Made by a program: the position numbers and the translations under genes. Under the pieces are notes generated by a model that was not told where the DNA came from, searched no databases, and saw only the letters and a list, made by a program, of their open reading frames with translations. A stretch of 53,693 nt of DNA from Acanthaster planci (taxonomy: Eukaryota; Echinodermata; Asteroidea; Valvatida; Acanthasteridae), in contig NW_019091436.1 in the NCBI RefSeq assembly GCF_001949145.1, positions 1,046,115 through 1,099,807 on the forward strand, read 5' to 3'. Positions 20,801 to 35,000 of the stretch are shown in pieces (position 1 is the first letter of the stretch; every line of letters starts with the position of its first letter).

Positions 20801-22066
20801 GAGCTTTGATTGAGATGTGTCTTTAACACCTGAGAAACTTGTGAGCATTTTTCCTGGTTTTTTTAAAGTGAGGGCATTAATGGCAGCTTATTTACTGGTC
20901 AGCAGAAAGCCGTCCATAGCTGTTTATACAGCGCCATCTGTTGACCAGTGTACATTTATGTATTTAAATGCTTTAAATTTGTCCAACGTATAGACTTGGC
21001 TCAAGTCGTAATCTCTATGAATTCGGTTATGCTTTGGATACATATCGAGACAGTATCGCGTGCTCGCCGTCACTTGCTTCGCGCCCTCTTGCGTTGATTG
21101 TCTCTTGTGAGTTTGTTCGGGGGGGGTTCGTTTTGTTTTTAGAATCTTATTAACGAACGGAATGTTTTTCCTAGTTTTTTTGTTAATATGGTGCAATACA
21201 TAAGATTATCACACAAACTCCAGGATTTTGGAATATCTTGTAGGGTGATTCTTTTTACCCTTTGGATTATGTGTTTTAATGTGTGTCTGCTAAAATGTTT
21301 GTGAACTGCAATTTACGGTAGGGTTCTTAGTCATGCTATGGGCAAACAACTCGATCGTGATTTAGTTCACTTTTTAGTAATCCTGCAGGGGCATGCAACT
21401 ATTTTGGTGTTAGGGCCTTAGTCTTTTTGTGAGGTTTGATGTTATTTTTAAACTTTGTCTTTTTTGTCTATACTGTATGCAATATTTTTTATTTTTTTAT
21501 TTTTAACCCTTGTAAATTTGACCTGCGAAATAAATTAATGAAATGAAATTTATGAACGAGTCTACAAGTCTGACTATTTTGATTGGTTGAACTTTCGTAT
21601 GCATCATGCAAGATCATGCCTCGTTCAATTGTGAATAACTACATTATCACCGACGGGGGTCCGATTGGCTTCATCCGTCAAGTCGGACTTACTGACTGGT
21701 GGCGATGACACGCGTTGTCAAAAAAGGATTTCAAATGGGGGCGCCTTATAACTTTTACGACTAACGCGTGTGCAGTGCGTACAGGCTGAAAATGGCTGAC
21801 TGGGTAAGAGTGACGTAAGTCCGACTTGATTCAAGTCTACCAACGGTAAAGGTATCCGAAAATGTGGAACGTGCCCAATTACCACTGACACCATATACGA
21901 CTGCTTGACATCATGTTGATTATTAGACGAGTAAGTGGACTCAACGCGAAATGAACAGTCGACGTTGTTTGCGAGTATGGTGCTGGAATTTACACGGAAA
22001 CCTGAAGAAAAATCGGAATATGTGATCATATTACAATTGTGGTAAACGAGGAGCCCCTTTACTGAG
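17882..22066. promoter_or_regulatory. Head-to-head intergenic region between ASB13-like and TASOR-like genes
   Basis: About 4.2 kb with no supported coding exon. It must hold both promoters. CpG is visibly more common around 19150-22100 than in the introns (for example ccgcgcgagccgcgacggg near 19180). No TATA box is evident upstream of 22067. A transposon-end-like stretch lies at 18973-19030. Where transcription starts cannot be seen; the ASB gene may have non-coding upstream exons here. Confidence 0.4.
18973..19034. mobile_element. Possible transposon terminus (GTGGCGTAGCC type)
   Basis: The sequence cagtggcgtagccggggg followed by a G run is a familiar terminal sequence of widespread DNA transposons in marine animals. 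Only one end was found; no matching inverted end was seen nearby, so this may be a broken copy. Confidence 0.35.
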
Positions 22067-23085
22067 ATGGCCAATCTGTTTGAAAAGCTAAATTTTGCTG
22101 TTGCGCGGGAGAAAGTCGAGTTTAAAGAGGGGGAAAACTCGCACTGTGAATCTGATGTGGAGATGAAGCCTGCAGAACGCGCACAGGATCAAAGCAGCCA
22201 CTTACACGTGGTGGTTGGAGAAGGCACGCCGACGCAGGTTCCTAGGTGTTTCGAAGTAGAAAGTGAGCTCGGTTTGTCAGAGCTCCCCCCTCGTGAGACA
22301 GACAGAGATAGTGCTTTGGGTCTTTCACAGCCCGACAAGCAAAATGGCTGCCCAACAAGACTGGATGATGAAACCATCCTACAGCAACAGCCTAGTGCGA
22401 AAAAACTTGAAGAAATTCCGCCGTCTCTATCTTCAACAGTTTCCAAAGAATCGCCTGTTATGCCAGTTTCAACTACAGCTGCAAACATCCAACCAAATGA
22501 GAAACTGGAGGCCGAGTCCAACATTCTTGGAAACAAAAATGACAACGATACCTGTACTCCATTGGAACAAATTGTTTCCAAACCTTCTTCAAGATTATCG
22601 CAAGAAGAGGGTGTAAATCAACCACGGTTGCTGTCACCTGAAGTGATAAGCAGTTCATCCGATTTTGAGGATAGATTGTCTGGAAGTAAAATGCAAAGTA
22701 GCAGTTTTCCAAAAGATGCCAAGACAATGGTGCATGTTGCAGATGGCACTGAGGCAAATACTCCTTCAGAGCATTCGGCTTTACAGCCGGCAGCAGCAAA
22801 TGAAACGTTGAAAAAGCAGGTCAAGCACAAGACTGAACAACATCGACCGAAAGAAGCGGAGCCTTGTACCAAAAGAGCAAAGAAAGCCAAAAAGCACATC
22901 CAAAGGAGTGACAACAGACACCCGAGTCAAAAACAGAGACGGCAAAGGGAAGGCGCATGGAGAGATGGGAGCCAAGATCACCAAGGCAGCCAGACGAGAG
23001 AGAAACTCAGGATCTGCAGATGCCAAGGCAGCCTACTTGCCACTCAGCAAACCGTTTGTTATTCCACGGAAGAAAGCAAAACAGG
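22067..23085 (+). CDS. TASOR-like exon 1, disordered N-terminus (internal frame change)
   Basis: The ATG has a good context (GAG ATG G). The frame from 22067 is open to 23179 and encodes a Ser/Glu/Pro-rich disordered region. At the 3' end it is a different frame, open from 22812, that encodes the family-like PLSKPFVIPRKKAKQ (compare FQIPRKAREK in TASOR) and gives the right phase for exon 2 through donor GTACAC at 23086. The switch must fall at about 22811-22960; the A5 runs at 22811-22815 and 22889-22893 are the likeliest places for an extra base. A small intron is the alternative. Confidence 0.7.
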
Positions 23086-26000
23086 GTACACACGGGATCT
23101 TTTCTTTTACCCTAACCCTACCAGATGCAGCACAGTGCATCAGGTGAAAAAGTTTCATGCATTTGGCAATCAACAGTAGCCAAACAAACTGGCCATGTTG
23201 AGACAGTGGGGGCTGGTCCCATTAAACAATTCCATCATTTGGTATTGTGGTGACTGGCAACCACAGACTCTCTGGCTGTTTGGCCTTGGGGAGACTTGAC
23301 CTGTGGGATCTTGTTACACTAGGCAGGCAAGTATGGAATGCCAAACAGGCAAAAACATAAAGGCAACACATCGATCGTTCTTCAACTTCGATTGATCGTT
23401 CCCCTACATCGATCGATATCTTGATCGATGAAAAAAGAGCAATGAGAAAAGAGCGATGAAGAAAGACCGATGAAGCTACATCGATGCCAACGTTACATAA
23501 CCTCTTCCAGCACCAAATAACATGCGTTCCCAGTAACCATAGCCCACCAGCACACAAGGCCACCCATATTCAGTGTGGTCCCGAGCCAATTGAGTTGTCA
23601 GATGGGTGTTTGTATCTAGTTTCCTTGTCATGAAACTACTGAGAATAGTTTCTATTTTCCCCTGGATGGGATGCCAGTTCATTATGGGTCGCTCCCTAGC
23701 CAGTATGGGCACCTATTCTTACTCCTAATGACTCAAGTTTTATTTTCCACACTAATAGCGTTTCAGCAGAACTATTCTGTCAGAATGCTACTCAAAAGTC
23801 AACCCACATGAAGCTCAGTGCTAAAGGAAATGAAAGTATAATTACAGAGTTTCTAGGAATCCCAAATACCTAAAAATCATACGTGCATAGTGAAATTTGT
23901 TAAACAAATAATGGGAATTGGTGTATTAAATTTGATAATATTATTGTACAGAGTCTACATTATTACCAACATGTGGGGAAAAAAGCAGCATATGCTTCTG
24001 GCTTTCCCTATTTACACGAACAATGGTTCAGACTGGACAAGAAACATAAGACAGGAGACATGAGACATGAACACAGGATACACTGGCAGGATAGACAACA
24101 GATAAAGACAGATGTGCTAGATCTTGAGACCAGACCTTTAAAGAATGGAAGTAGATTGACATGATTATATGATCTGAGTTCATTATTCAAACTAATAGGT
24201 AGGTTTGGAAATAGTGCTACATCTGCTTCGGTAACAGGAGCGAAAAATAAAGAATGTGCACATCTTTCATCAAGAAAGTGTTCAAATGAACTGCTCGATT
24301 GAGGAAGTTCACTTGCTATTTTTTTGTCAATGTCAATAATCATTAAAAGCGGTAGCAATATCAATGTAAAAATCAATTTTAGCATCATTTTGCATGTAGT
24401 GGGATGTTTAACGTTCGCTTTACCGAGCAACGAATTAATAATCTCCCATGCATGTACCTTTAACATTATGTTTCTCTTTATTAAATTGTTCACCTAAGTA
24501 ATTTTTCTTTGCCATTCTTATAACACATGTTAATTTGTTTTTAAACTTTATGTTGGCAGATTTATTATGAACTGTAGGATTCTGAAGATATTTTTATGCC
24601 GATTTTTTTTCTCTGATTGAGTTACAGATTCCGTGACTTTGATTTTGACTTATGAATATAACTTCGGAGCTCACACTGGAAAATTGTTGTCATACAGAAA
24701 TTTCAGAAATTCTCATAGGCCTCATCGACATTATCTGGCGCAAGTTCTTCTTAATCTTAGTTAATGCTTACAGAGTCCCAAAGAAATGTTCAAGTTTTTC
24801 TTTTTTTTTTCATTTGTAATAATAACAGGTTACAAAACTTCTGAAGTTTCTTTGTATGTTCATTTTAATCCTCTCTTACTCACTCATCGGTCAAACGATG
24901 ATGTCCAGAGATAGTATCGGCGGTTGTAGTCCAAATGCTGCGATTTAATCCTTTGTTTTCTCTAAACATCCAGGCGCTAGTCTTTTAGGATCGATGAAAC
25001 GGCCGAGATAAGACGCTGTCGTTGTTTACTTTTAACAATATGCTTATTTTATTTGTTATTTTCGACCTCATTGGTGTTAGCTTAGGGTATCAGGGGATCA
25101 GGAATGAAAATAGGAAAGGGTCATATTGAACAAGTTGACAAATTAGATCAAGATATTTTAAATTCAGAAGGAAATAGTGTGTTCATCAGTGTTATGGAAG
25201 TGCATAGCTAGATAAGTAGGTCAATGAATGACAGAATAATTACACTGGTTCAGCCGATTCTTCCGGTTTCGCCAGAATGTTATCAGTGTGGAAAATAAAA
25301 TGCGTATCCACCTTGAGTAAATACTGTATGTTTGCCCACAGTGGCCAGGGAGCGACCCATAATGAACTGGCATCCCATCCAGGGGAAAATAGAAATATCC
25401 TCAGTGGTTTCATGACAAGGAAACTAGATATAAACACCCATCTGACAACTCCATTGGCTTGGTACCAGACTTATGGGTACTGAACACAGGTGGCCTTGTG
25501 TGCTGGTGGGCTATGGTTACAGGGAACACCTGTTATTGGTGCTGGAAGAGGTAACGTAATGTTGGCATCGATGTAGCTTCATCGGTCTTTCTTCATCGGT
25601 CTTTCTTCATCGGTCTTTCGTTCTCGCTCTTTTTTCATTGCTGTTTTCTCATTGCTCTTTCTTCATCGATCAAAAGTGATCGATCGATCGATCAATGTAG
25701 GAGAACGATCGATCGATGTAGGGGAACGATCGATCGATGTTGAAGAACGATAGATGTGTTGCCTCTAAGTTTTTGCCTCTTTGGCGTTCCATAGGCAAGC
25801 CACTGCTTTGACAAACGATGCAGTCTGAAAGGTCTGGCAGGGTCGCTAGCCAAGATCCCTTGGAGGGTTGGGGTTAATGTTTATTTTCTAACTTCAGATG
25901 ATCATGGAGGTAGATGTCTTTGGTCAATCTGGATGGTTTGTGCATGGAAATGACATAGCGTCATTGGTCAATAGTGTAAGAACCTTCTGAACTTCACTTT

Positions 26001-29000
26001 TCCTTTCCGAAACAATTTGCCACTCCCATGAAGTAAAAAGAAAAGGCAATTGGCCGATGGCAGAGAGATTTTAAACAAATCATGCTGCTTGATCAATCCA
26101 GTCATACCATCAGCCCAGTGGAATGTTCATGCGTATCAATCAATCACGTCCAACATCAGTATCGACAACAAAGTACACATACATGTACATGTAGTATTTC
26201 TTGTCTGACCCCTTCCACATCTCCTCTCCAATTGTCATAACTTCCTAACACTTGATGCAACATTTCCTCAAGATTTTCCTGGGTTGTAGGAAATACGTGC
26301 ACGTCTACCAGGACAATTTAAAATGCACATTTTTAACAAGAAACAAGAAAGCCAACCAAGGAGGTAGTGTTTCCTTCACTTGAAAAATACAGTAGGCAGG
26401 TTGGGGATTTGTGTATGGGTGCGAGGTATGGTGTATTCTAAAATTTAGCGTAAAGAGAGTAATATCTAAGCAGTGTTCTCCACGCACAACCTAAAATTAC
26501 AGCAGGGCGGCACGTAATGCGAGTGCCAATCCAATATGGCGTGGGGTCCGGGGCTCCCTCAAGGGCCCGGGAAATTTTGGATTCTAGACTCTCTATGGTG
26601 CAAACTGAGGTATTTCCTGGGCACCTTCTTTAGACTCCTTGAATCAAATTTGCTCGTGTTGAAATGAAGGCAAGATTGTCATTGGGAGATCATCAATTAG
26701 TTCATTTCTTTCTGGGGCTTTTCCTTTTTTTACTGATCCAAACTCGCCATCGAGCAAATTGTTTATTACATGTACCCTTTTCTTACCTCCATGCATGTGC
26801 ATGTGTACGTGGACGCAGCTCGAGTAGATGATTTACATCATGTACAGTCGCTTCCCTATTTCCAGATCTCAAAAATAACTCCATTGTCAGATTCCAGTGA
26901 CAAAATCCAATAATATGGTCAGTCTTCTACCTTGTGTATTGGAAAAACCTCAAAATTTACTTTCAAAATCTAAGCTTTTAATCTGGACTTACGGGATTGT
27001 CAGAAGTTACAACACTTCTAGTTGTGAGTCGGTTTAACCGGTTCCGAATAGCGATAATTTTTTTCTTCGTATAAAAAGTCAGCCAGAGCCATTGTAGCAA
27101 GCCAATTCTGATTAAGCAATTCTTGATTTTGAGAAAATTAGTTCAGAAATAACAATTTCAGTGAATTAACAAATGAAACTTGTGTAAGTTTTGGCAGGGC
27201 GGCCCGCCCTGCTAAAACTTCTTGGGGAGAAAGATGCTTACGTATAAGTTTTGTGTAATTGGCTTCAGGAATTAACGACTCTCATGCATGTCACAAAAAT
27301 CAGTTGGTTATTGGTTAAGTGAAAAGGAATGACCATAACATGCAGTGTCACTTGTTGGGCCAACTTTGATACACATGGCACATGTGTGAGTAGGACCGTA
27401 GACTATTTCCAAGGTAGAAAGTATCAAACACTGTCTGCACATTAGTCCTTGGCCTTAAATTGGCAGAAAACATGCAGGTACAGTATGGATTCCCCCCCAC
27501 CAACTCACACTGATGTTATGTAAAGTTCTTGGCAGACCAACATGCACTTCAGTGGGAAAAGAAAGTAAACAGAAAAAGAAAATGGAAGAATCCATAAATC
27601 AGTAAGTGAACACGTGATGACATAGGTCTTAAGGCCAATTCCGTGAAAGTGCAACTCAGGGATCAAAATGTCAAAATGCTTTTTCCTCAAACATCTTTTT
27701 CAAAAATAATATAAATTTTGAGTGGGTAAATAATTGCCAATTTGAAGATTTGATTGGTTGAACATCAGTGTAGTGTCAGACTCATGTGATGTCTGTCACA
27801 ATTTTTCACATGTTGTCATGTCAGTCACATTTATAGTACATTTATAAACCAATGGAAGAAATTGTGAACAGTACATGTACCTACATGTAGGCAGTAAAGC
27901 TGAACATGAAATTTAAAAATTTCCAAATTGTACTGTGTATTCAGGTCCAGGTAGCCCTCTTGCCAAACATTGTTCAGCTGGCTGTCATTATTGAGACAGC
28001 AGATCTGGTTGGAGTCATGCCAGTCACCGTGAAATTTCCCTTAGCCAATCATGAAGCATTGAATGTTTTTGAATACACTGATCTCTACACTGTAGTTGGA
28101 TGGATGGAGCACTAACCAGCCTCATCATCATGAAGTCACGTGACTTAAATCCTAAGCCAGCTTATGGGGAAAATACATGATGTAATCAGAAACCATGTGA
28201 CAGTCACATGCTAAGGAGGACAGTGACATTGAAGAGATCATGTTATTCTGAAACAAAATACACAGTTGCTATACTTCAACAACGCAGGCTGTGTTTAATG
28301 CGCGTAGAGGTACCATATGCTACATATTTCTCGATGTGTGAACTGGGCATGTATTTATTCATTCTACCTTCAACAATTCCAGCTTTGTTTATTAACGGCA
28401 GTGCATGTACTTACCCAGAGGTGAAGACAATTGTGAAACTGTGTCTTGAATCTCTACATTTTTTTTTTTTTTTTACTGTGGTCGAGAAGTTTCCAAACCC
28501 AGCAATTTTGTCCAGACTCATTCACATAATAGTGTAAAACCTCTTGTGTTGTTCTTGCCTTGTAGGTCTCTTCCAAGAGGTCTCACTTCAGTCCCGGGAG
28601 TTCCTCAAAGATATCTTGCCTATCATCACCAAGCAGTATCGCAGCAAGGATGCAGAGAATCGTTTCACCTTCACCAAGGCGCAGCTGATTCACAACGAGG
28701 AGCTAACCAGGACGGTATGCAGCCTAGTTTATCTTTGTCTTTGACCAATTGTTAACTGACAAAAATTAAATTTCCTATTCTCTGACATTCTTTCATTTTG
28801 GCTGGATTTGTTTTTCCCAAAATCTTGACCTGTCCGTGTGCACACTCTGTGTAACATGTAAGTTTAGTGCTTCATACTGAAGAGTTGGAGATTGTGCCAC
28901 TCCAGAAAAACAGAATAGCCATGTCTTACATATATATTAGCCGAAGTGGTGGGGACTTGTTTTTTATGGGACTTTGTCATGTGTGAGCTTTAACCTTTGT

Positions 29001-32000
29001 ACAGGTCAGTTCTCCGTGGGAAAAAATGTCTATGGCGTTGCAACATGAATCAAACCTGCACAAGATGAATAAATGAATTGAATTTACAGTTGAGTGATTT
29101 CACAGTCTGCCAAACAAGGCAAGGCAAACATGTACGTGCAGCCAGGGAGCGTCAAGAGCGAATTTATAGTTTATGGTTATTTATAGTGAAAGTGAATAGG
29201 ACTCTTGTCTGCACAACATAACAGTGAAACCAGATGTCGCTCATGTTGGTGTATTGACGGTTATTGCTCATTTCCTACCTCAGTTTCACGAACGGCGTAA
29301 AGAGATGAAAGACGAAGGAAGAACCGAGAAAGAATTGATGGAATCTTACGCTTTCATAGCAACGGACAACAATAAAGCAGTAAGTCAGAGATACGTAGGG
29401 TTTTTATTGGCAGGCAGCTGGACAAAGCTTTGCTTCTGTCAATCATCGAGACATTCTCGTTTGCATTAGAACAAGAGTTGGTCTCTCGGCACTCTTCCGT
29501 ATCTTGATGTTACCTTTGAAGCACCTAATACTGTTATTTGAAGGAAATTAGGCTACAAGAAAGTCACAATGCTTCCATGGAAGGCAACTTTGAATAAAAC
29601 CAACCTCGTTACAAGCACTGAAGAAAATAAAACTGGAGGTAATTTTCTGTATTCAGATGGTCGCAAGCATGAACCCTCCACCCAGGATCGAACATCTTGT
29701 TTTTCAATATTTTGATGAGTTGTTAGACTTGGCCAGGATGTTTAACGTAGCTCGAGACAGTGATACCGGTATTGGTTCATTGGGGACTATTGTTGAGTGG
29801 ATGCATTCTCACCTTTACTTCTCTAGGCTGAGAAGATGTGTCAAGATGGCGTGTCTGCCACGGGTGGCCATGTTGCGCCACTTGGAAATCCCAAAATGGG
29901 TGAGTTATGTAATCATGATGTGTGTGGCACCATTCTTAAACTAGGTTAGCACAACGCACCTTATAACATGATGCTTTCCGTTAATCAACACAGGCTGGGA
30001 TCCTGAGTACATTCATCAGACACTGAGAAACCAGCATGGCTCTTTTAAGCTGTTTTAATTGTGATCCCAAGGAGTTACTTTCTAGGACGTTGAGTGGCCT
30101 CCATTGTCCCTCCACCCCCAGGATCCTTCGCTGTCGCTCACAAGCCTAAATAAATAAACTACAGGCATCCTAAAGAAAACCCACTAAAATCAGAGACTGA
30201 AAACCAAACTGACGTGGGCTCGGTTGAGATTGGAACCTAGCTCATAAGTGGAGGCCAGGAAAGTAGGTCTGTGTCAAGATCACTTCTCTGTGTTCCTGTA
30301 TGGTTCCCCCCTCCCAACAAAAAGGGGGAAACCCAGAGTCTGGGGTGGCTGTTGTTTAGCAACTATTGAATATTCTCCATCTGTGCCTGCTAGGTTTGAA
30401 AGCTCATTTTATCCTCTTTCATTTGGTGCCAGCAACTCGGTGCTTGTGTCACGCATGATTGGTAAGGGATAATCTGGCTATTTGTTGGTAATGCCAATAG
30501 TGGCCTAGTTTGTGCCGATGAATTCCTACCCGTACATATGTTCTTTCCAGATCCTAGGTTTTTCCTGTGTAACTATGACTGTTTTTTTTCTTTCAATTAT
30601 TCAAACATGTTCATGAGCTCAATCTACCAGTGTGCCTGTGTCCAGGGTATTCAAACACATGCGTTTATCTGTACACATGACAACTTTGCTGCAATACTTT
30701 TAAAAATTAACCCGCAAAGTTCATTTGTGAGTGTCCAATACAAACATGCTTGTATCTTCATGTATCAAACATCAATAGATTCATGTACATGTACTAAGGT
30801 CAGTTTGATAGTGGCTTTGTGTGATGGGACATACATGTAGCTTAAAATAGCCTACAATCTTACGTCTGTACAAAACATTGACTAGTCATCACATGGTCCA
30901 GAATTTCTTTTGGGGTTATTCAGAAATGCTTAGTTTTCCCTGAACTGTACCTTTATTTTTTTTTTTTTTACTTGGTGTCTTCCCGATGCTGCTAAAATCT
31001 AACTCACAGTGATATCAGAATGTGTACTGCAAATCTGTGGCATGCTTTCTGCTAACTGATAAGAAGGATGGAATGGTCTCTCTTTGTCTTGATGTAGGTG
31101 TGTATCTCTCCCGGTACGCGGACATCATTAAAAGGGAGGGGCTCGAGTCTGGTCACCAGGGAATTCTGATCATTTTGAAAATTCTGAAGGTAAGAGATTA
31201 CTATTTGAGTTTGAGGCAAGTTACATCTGAAGCCAAGGAAATGTAGAAATCAGTCCCGTGGCCTATCAAGCAATTTTCAAACTTTTGCTCTGCCACATAG
31301 AGATCGCAGGCTGTGCTTTAAATCTTCGTCATGCCATAGCAAATTATTACATTTGGGCCGTTTTGTAAATCTGGGGTCCAAAAGTGTGACATTTTTGGAT
31401 CCCATTTACTACTGACCTGTATAATTTTACCCGGAAATATCACTGAAATTGATGTCAAACTATTTCCATTTGCTTGGCAGATAATTCGCATCAATTCATC
31501 ACTCTTGGAAATAAGCGACTTGCGCGTTAAATTTGAATAAAATCTGGCACACTGTATTATCTGATTGTATAGAAACGTAACAATTTGAATTCCCCAGACT
31601 AAAGACACTGTTGCTATACCTCGTGATTCGGGGCAAGCTTTTGCATAGCGACCACTATCTCTGGAATGGACTGGTTCCTTTGTGCCATTCCTATCCCTTG
31701 AGAACGGTGTATTGTTGTAAGGCATCTCTTATGTACATGTAACTAAGAAAAAAGCTTACCCCAAATCACAAGGTAAAGCAACAGTGGTTTTAGTGTGGAG
31801 AATTCAAGTTGTTATGTTCACGTGAGTTTAAAGAACTCAGTGTACCAGATTTTATTCAAATTTAACTCGCAAATGGTTTATTACAGAATGTGTTCTGAAC
31901 TTACAGAAAACATATGTCAGATTTAACAGGGACATGAAAAAATTGGAACCCCTAACTTATAGAATGATCCATTTGGCAAATAGCTAGACATAGCAAAGTT

Positions 32001-35000
32001 CTTGGCTCAACCAAGGCTCAGCAGAGATTACAAAAAACAACCCTGGAAGGTCAGATTTGCAATTTATTAAGCTTAGTTTCTCTTTGATTTCTTTCCAATT
32101 CCCACTGGGGGTGGGTGAGAGTTCTTCAAATAAGCAGTTTTGTGGCTTTTCCAGTTTTCCTGGAATTTTGTCTCTTTTGCACAGTCCTGAACAGGATTCT
32201 GTTTGCATGTACTCGCTCCTTCAAACGTACATAATATGGACTTTGAAATGCATTGGATGTAGTTATTTCAGTGACTCTTTGGTGGGCCCTGCTCATTAAG
32301 CAGGTTCAGGCTTTTGAATGGGGACATGTGGGAAGTGTCCTTTGAAAATTGCAACCAGTTGGAAAGCATCCCAGGAGATGTGAGATGATTAATTGAAAAA
32401 TTGACATTACATTTCACATCTGGATGTCTGGGAAGTTGGCGCTTTCCCATGCAAATGGAGCACTTACATGTATAATGTGCATTGCTTGACATCTGGCCAG
32501 TAATAGTCGGCCTTCCTTTTTCAGGTAGCATACATGTAGCATAATGAATTATTGATGTGTAGATAACCTGCACATAAAACGTATGTGATTTCTCCGTTTT
32601 TTTGGAATTCTTGTTTTTTGGGCCTCAAAAGTCAACCCTCGTGAATCGCGCGAATCCGTTGAGAAAATGGGAGGGGTTTACAATATTCTAATTGAATATT
32701 CATATTGCCTTCGAATGCATGACAAAATGAACGGAAGAATAAACTCATTTGTTTTACAGTTGATTCTGTCGTCTTGAGGATGAAAATGTACTGTACAAAT
32801 GTACCTGTCCTTTTTGTATTCCTCACACGTCCTCGTGCCTGAGAACGAGGTTTTACAAGACTGGTGTTTCACATGCATTTTATATGAGTAAAATTTGAAA
32901 CCTGGTATCGAGCCCAGCTGCATCGTACATATACGCACACCGCTGTGTAAACCGTACGCACACGATTTGACTACACAGGTTAGAACAATGGCAACACACG
33001 CATGCTCGGTTGGCTGCAGGCTTCTCCCATAGAGACATGTTCTCGGTGTTGGTATGCACGCAGGAGTAGTACGGTGCACTTCGTGGTGTGTGTACATCCA
33101 CGTTGTATTCTGGACTCGATACGAGTACCGCGCTATGTAGTCTAGTTCCTGCAGACGTTGAATGTGGTATCGGTAATGTAATTCACTTGTTTGAGGATCA
33201 GACTAACATAATTTTATGCGGCCTCGTGTACGTGTGTATATTCATACCGTTGCACTGATGTTCCCAAACAATCGTGGACGTTAAACAAAAGAATTAATTA
33301 ATGCTTATATTTTTGCATGCATTCATTGTCCCTTTGTATGAATTTCACAGAACTTTGGTTGGTGGTTTTTTTTGGGGGGGGGTTGTTTCTGTATGGATAC
33401 AGAACTAGTCAGATTTCTACCCAATAATTAAGCACAGGTTCTTGATCTTGATTGAATTCTTGGCTCCATTTACCGTTGCGGGGAGGAAGAAGTCACCCCC
33501 TCCCCCCAAAAAATTGTATACGTCCACTTACAAGGAATGCTAAGCACCTCAAATATTATTTTTTAAGCAGCCAAGCACGTTACCAGCCAAAGAAATTCAT
33601 GTGTTGCATATTGATTCTTGGCAGATGCCTGCTGAGTTTTACTAACCAGAACCATTTCTGCTCAGCCCAAGCATCATCAGTTCCAGTGTTACTGGTAGTG
33701 GTCCGATGGGTGTGTTTGCTTCCTTACAATCTGCCTTAATTTCATGAAGTCTACCAGCGGAATGATGCTTCTCTTCTCATTTTCTTGTCCGCCAGGGAAG
33801 AGTCAAAGCTATGCCGCTCAACTACACCAGTGTCCTGGAGCCTATCCCCAACTACGACAGTCACGTGGCCAAATCCAGCGCCCTGGACATGACCAAGCTC
33901 TCCTCATTGCAGACACCTATGGCATTTGATGCTACTCAGGTAAATCAATAAATCAAGGAACCAGCTGTGAATGCACATGTTGATGATGCACATGTTGATG
34001 TACATGTGTTTGGCAGGTGATCTTTATTAGCTCAGTTGACTAATTAATATCTAACCAGTCATTAATTTGTGGGTTATGTGCAATTTATTTTCCTTTCTGC
34101 TGAATATTTATCATGAAAGGATGTTTTTCCTGGTCTTCCAGCATCACGTCCCCAGAGTATTTTGATCTGGAATTCGTAACCAAACAGAAGTTTCCGAAAT
34201 AAAACAAGGTGATGCCAGTATACTACTTAAATTAATATGTCACTCCTTCCCAGTTGACTGCATAGCCTTGATAAAGTCAGAGGCTGATAGTCAAAACAAA
34301 CAAAAAAACAACTCTTGTTTCCTATTGCGTGCACTTTGAAAAAAAAAAAAAAAGGTTTGTTCAGTTATGTTTTAATGGGGTTCGAATTTTTTGGCCAAAA
34401 ATATTAGAGTAAGCCACAGGTCTGTGTAAATTCGTTGAATATGTTTGCACTCATTTGTAACTAATGACAAGTGAGTTAGTTCAATGGCGATGCCAGATTT
34501 AATACTCTACACATTGATACTAGGTATTGGCACCATTCTCTCCATTGAATGTTTGAAAAATGTACATCTGTGAATATAGGAAGTACACGTCAATGGATGT
34601 TGGAACAAATCACTACATTAAGACCAACCAGTTCAAAAATAACTACAAAATATGTGCAAAAATCAAGTGAGCGTTTGTCACTGTAATGAATAGAAAAGAA
34701 GGATTTTTCAAATAAAAAAATGTGTAGGTATGCCCTTCAAGATTGAGTCCATTAACCAGAAAGCAGCTACTTTTTGTTTGGCCCTACTGTGTTTTTCCTT
34801 CTCGCGGTATTCCTGACAAGGTTCACTGAATAGTTGGGGGTTTAGGTCCCACAAAAAATGAGAGTTCTTAACACAGGATTGGAGCCCAGCTAGACATACA
34901 GTAAAACACCATACCACCAGGGAACAACTTTGAACCCAAAACAAGTTCATTGTCGACAGTGCTTGTAAGCTATATATAGCTCTGTACTAGAACATGTGCA

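Larger units (their letters stand above)
23086..28565. other. TASOR-like intron 1 (5.5 kb)
   Basis: No supported coding exon. It contains the large inverted repeat (about 23325-25799) and a degenerate inverted-repeat element at about 26469-27238, described separately. The rest is AT-rich with a minor palindromic tacatgta run near 26175. Confidence 0.6.

Noticed and set aside
25670-25745. gatcgatcgatc runs considered as a CRISPR-like or regulatory array
   Set aside because: They are simple tetranucleotide repeats inside the arms of the inverted repeat, without spacers.
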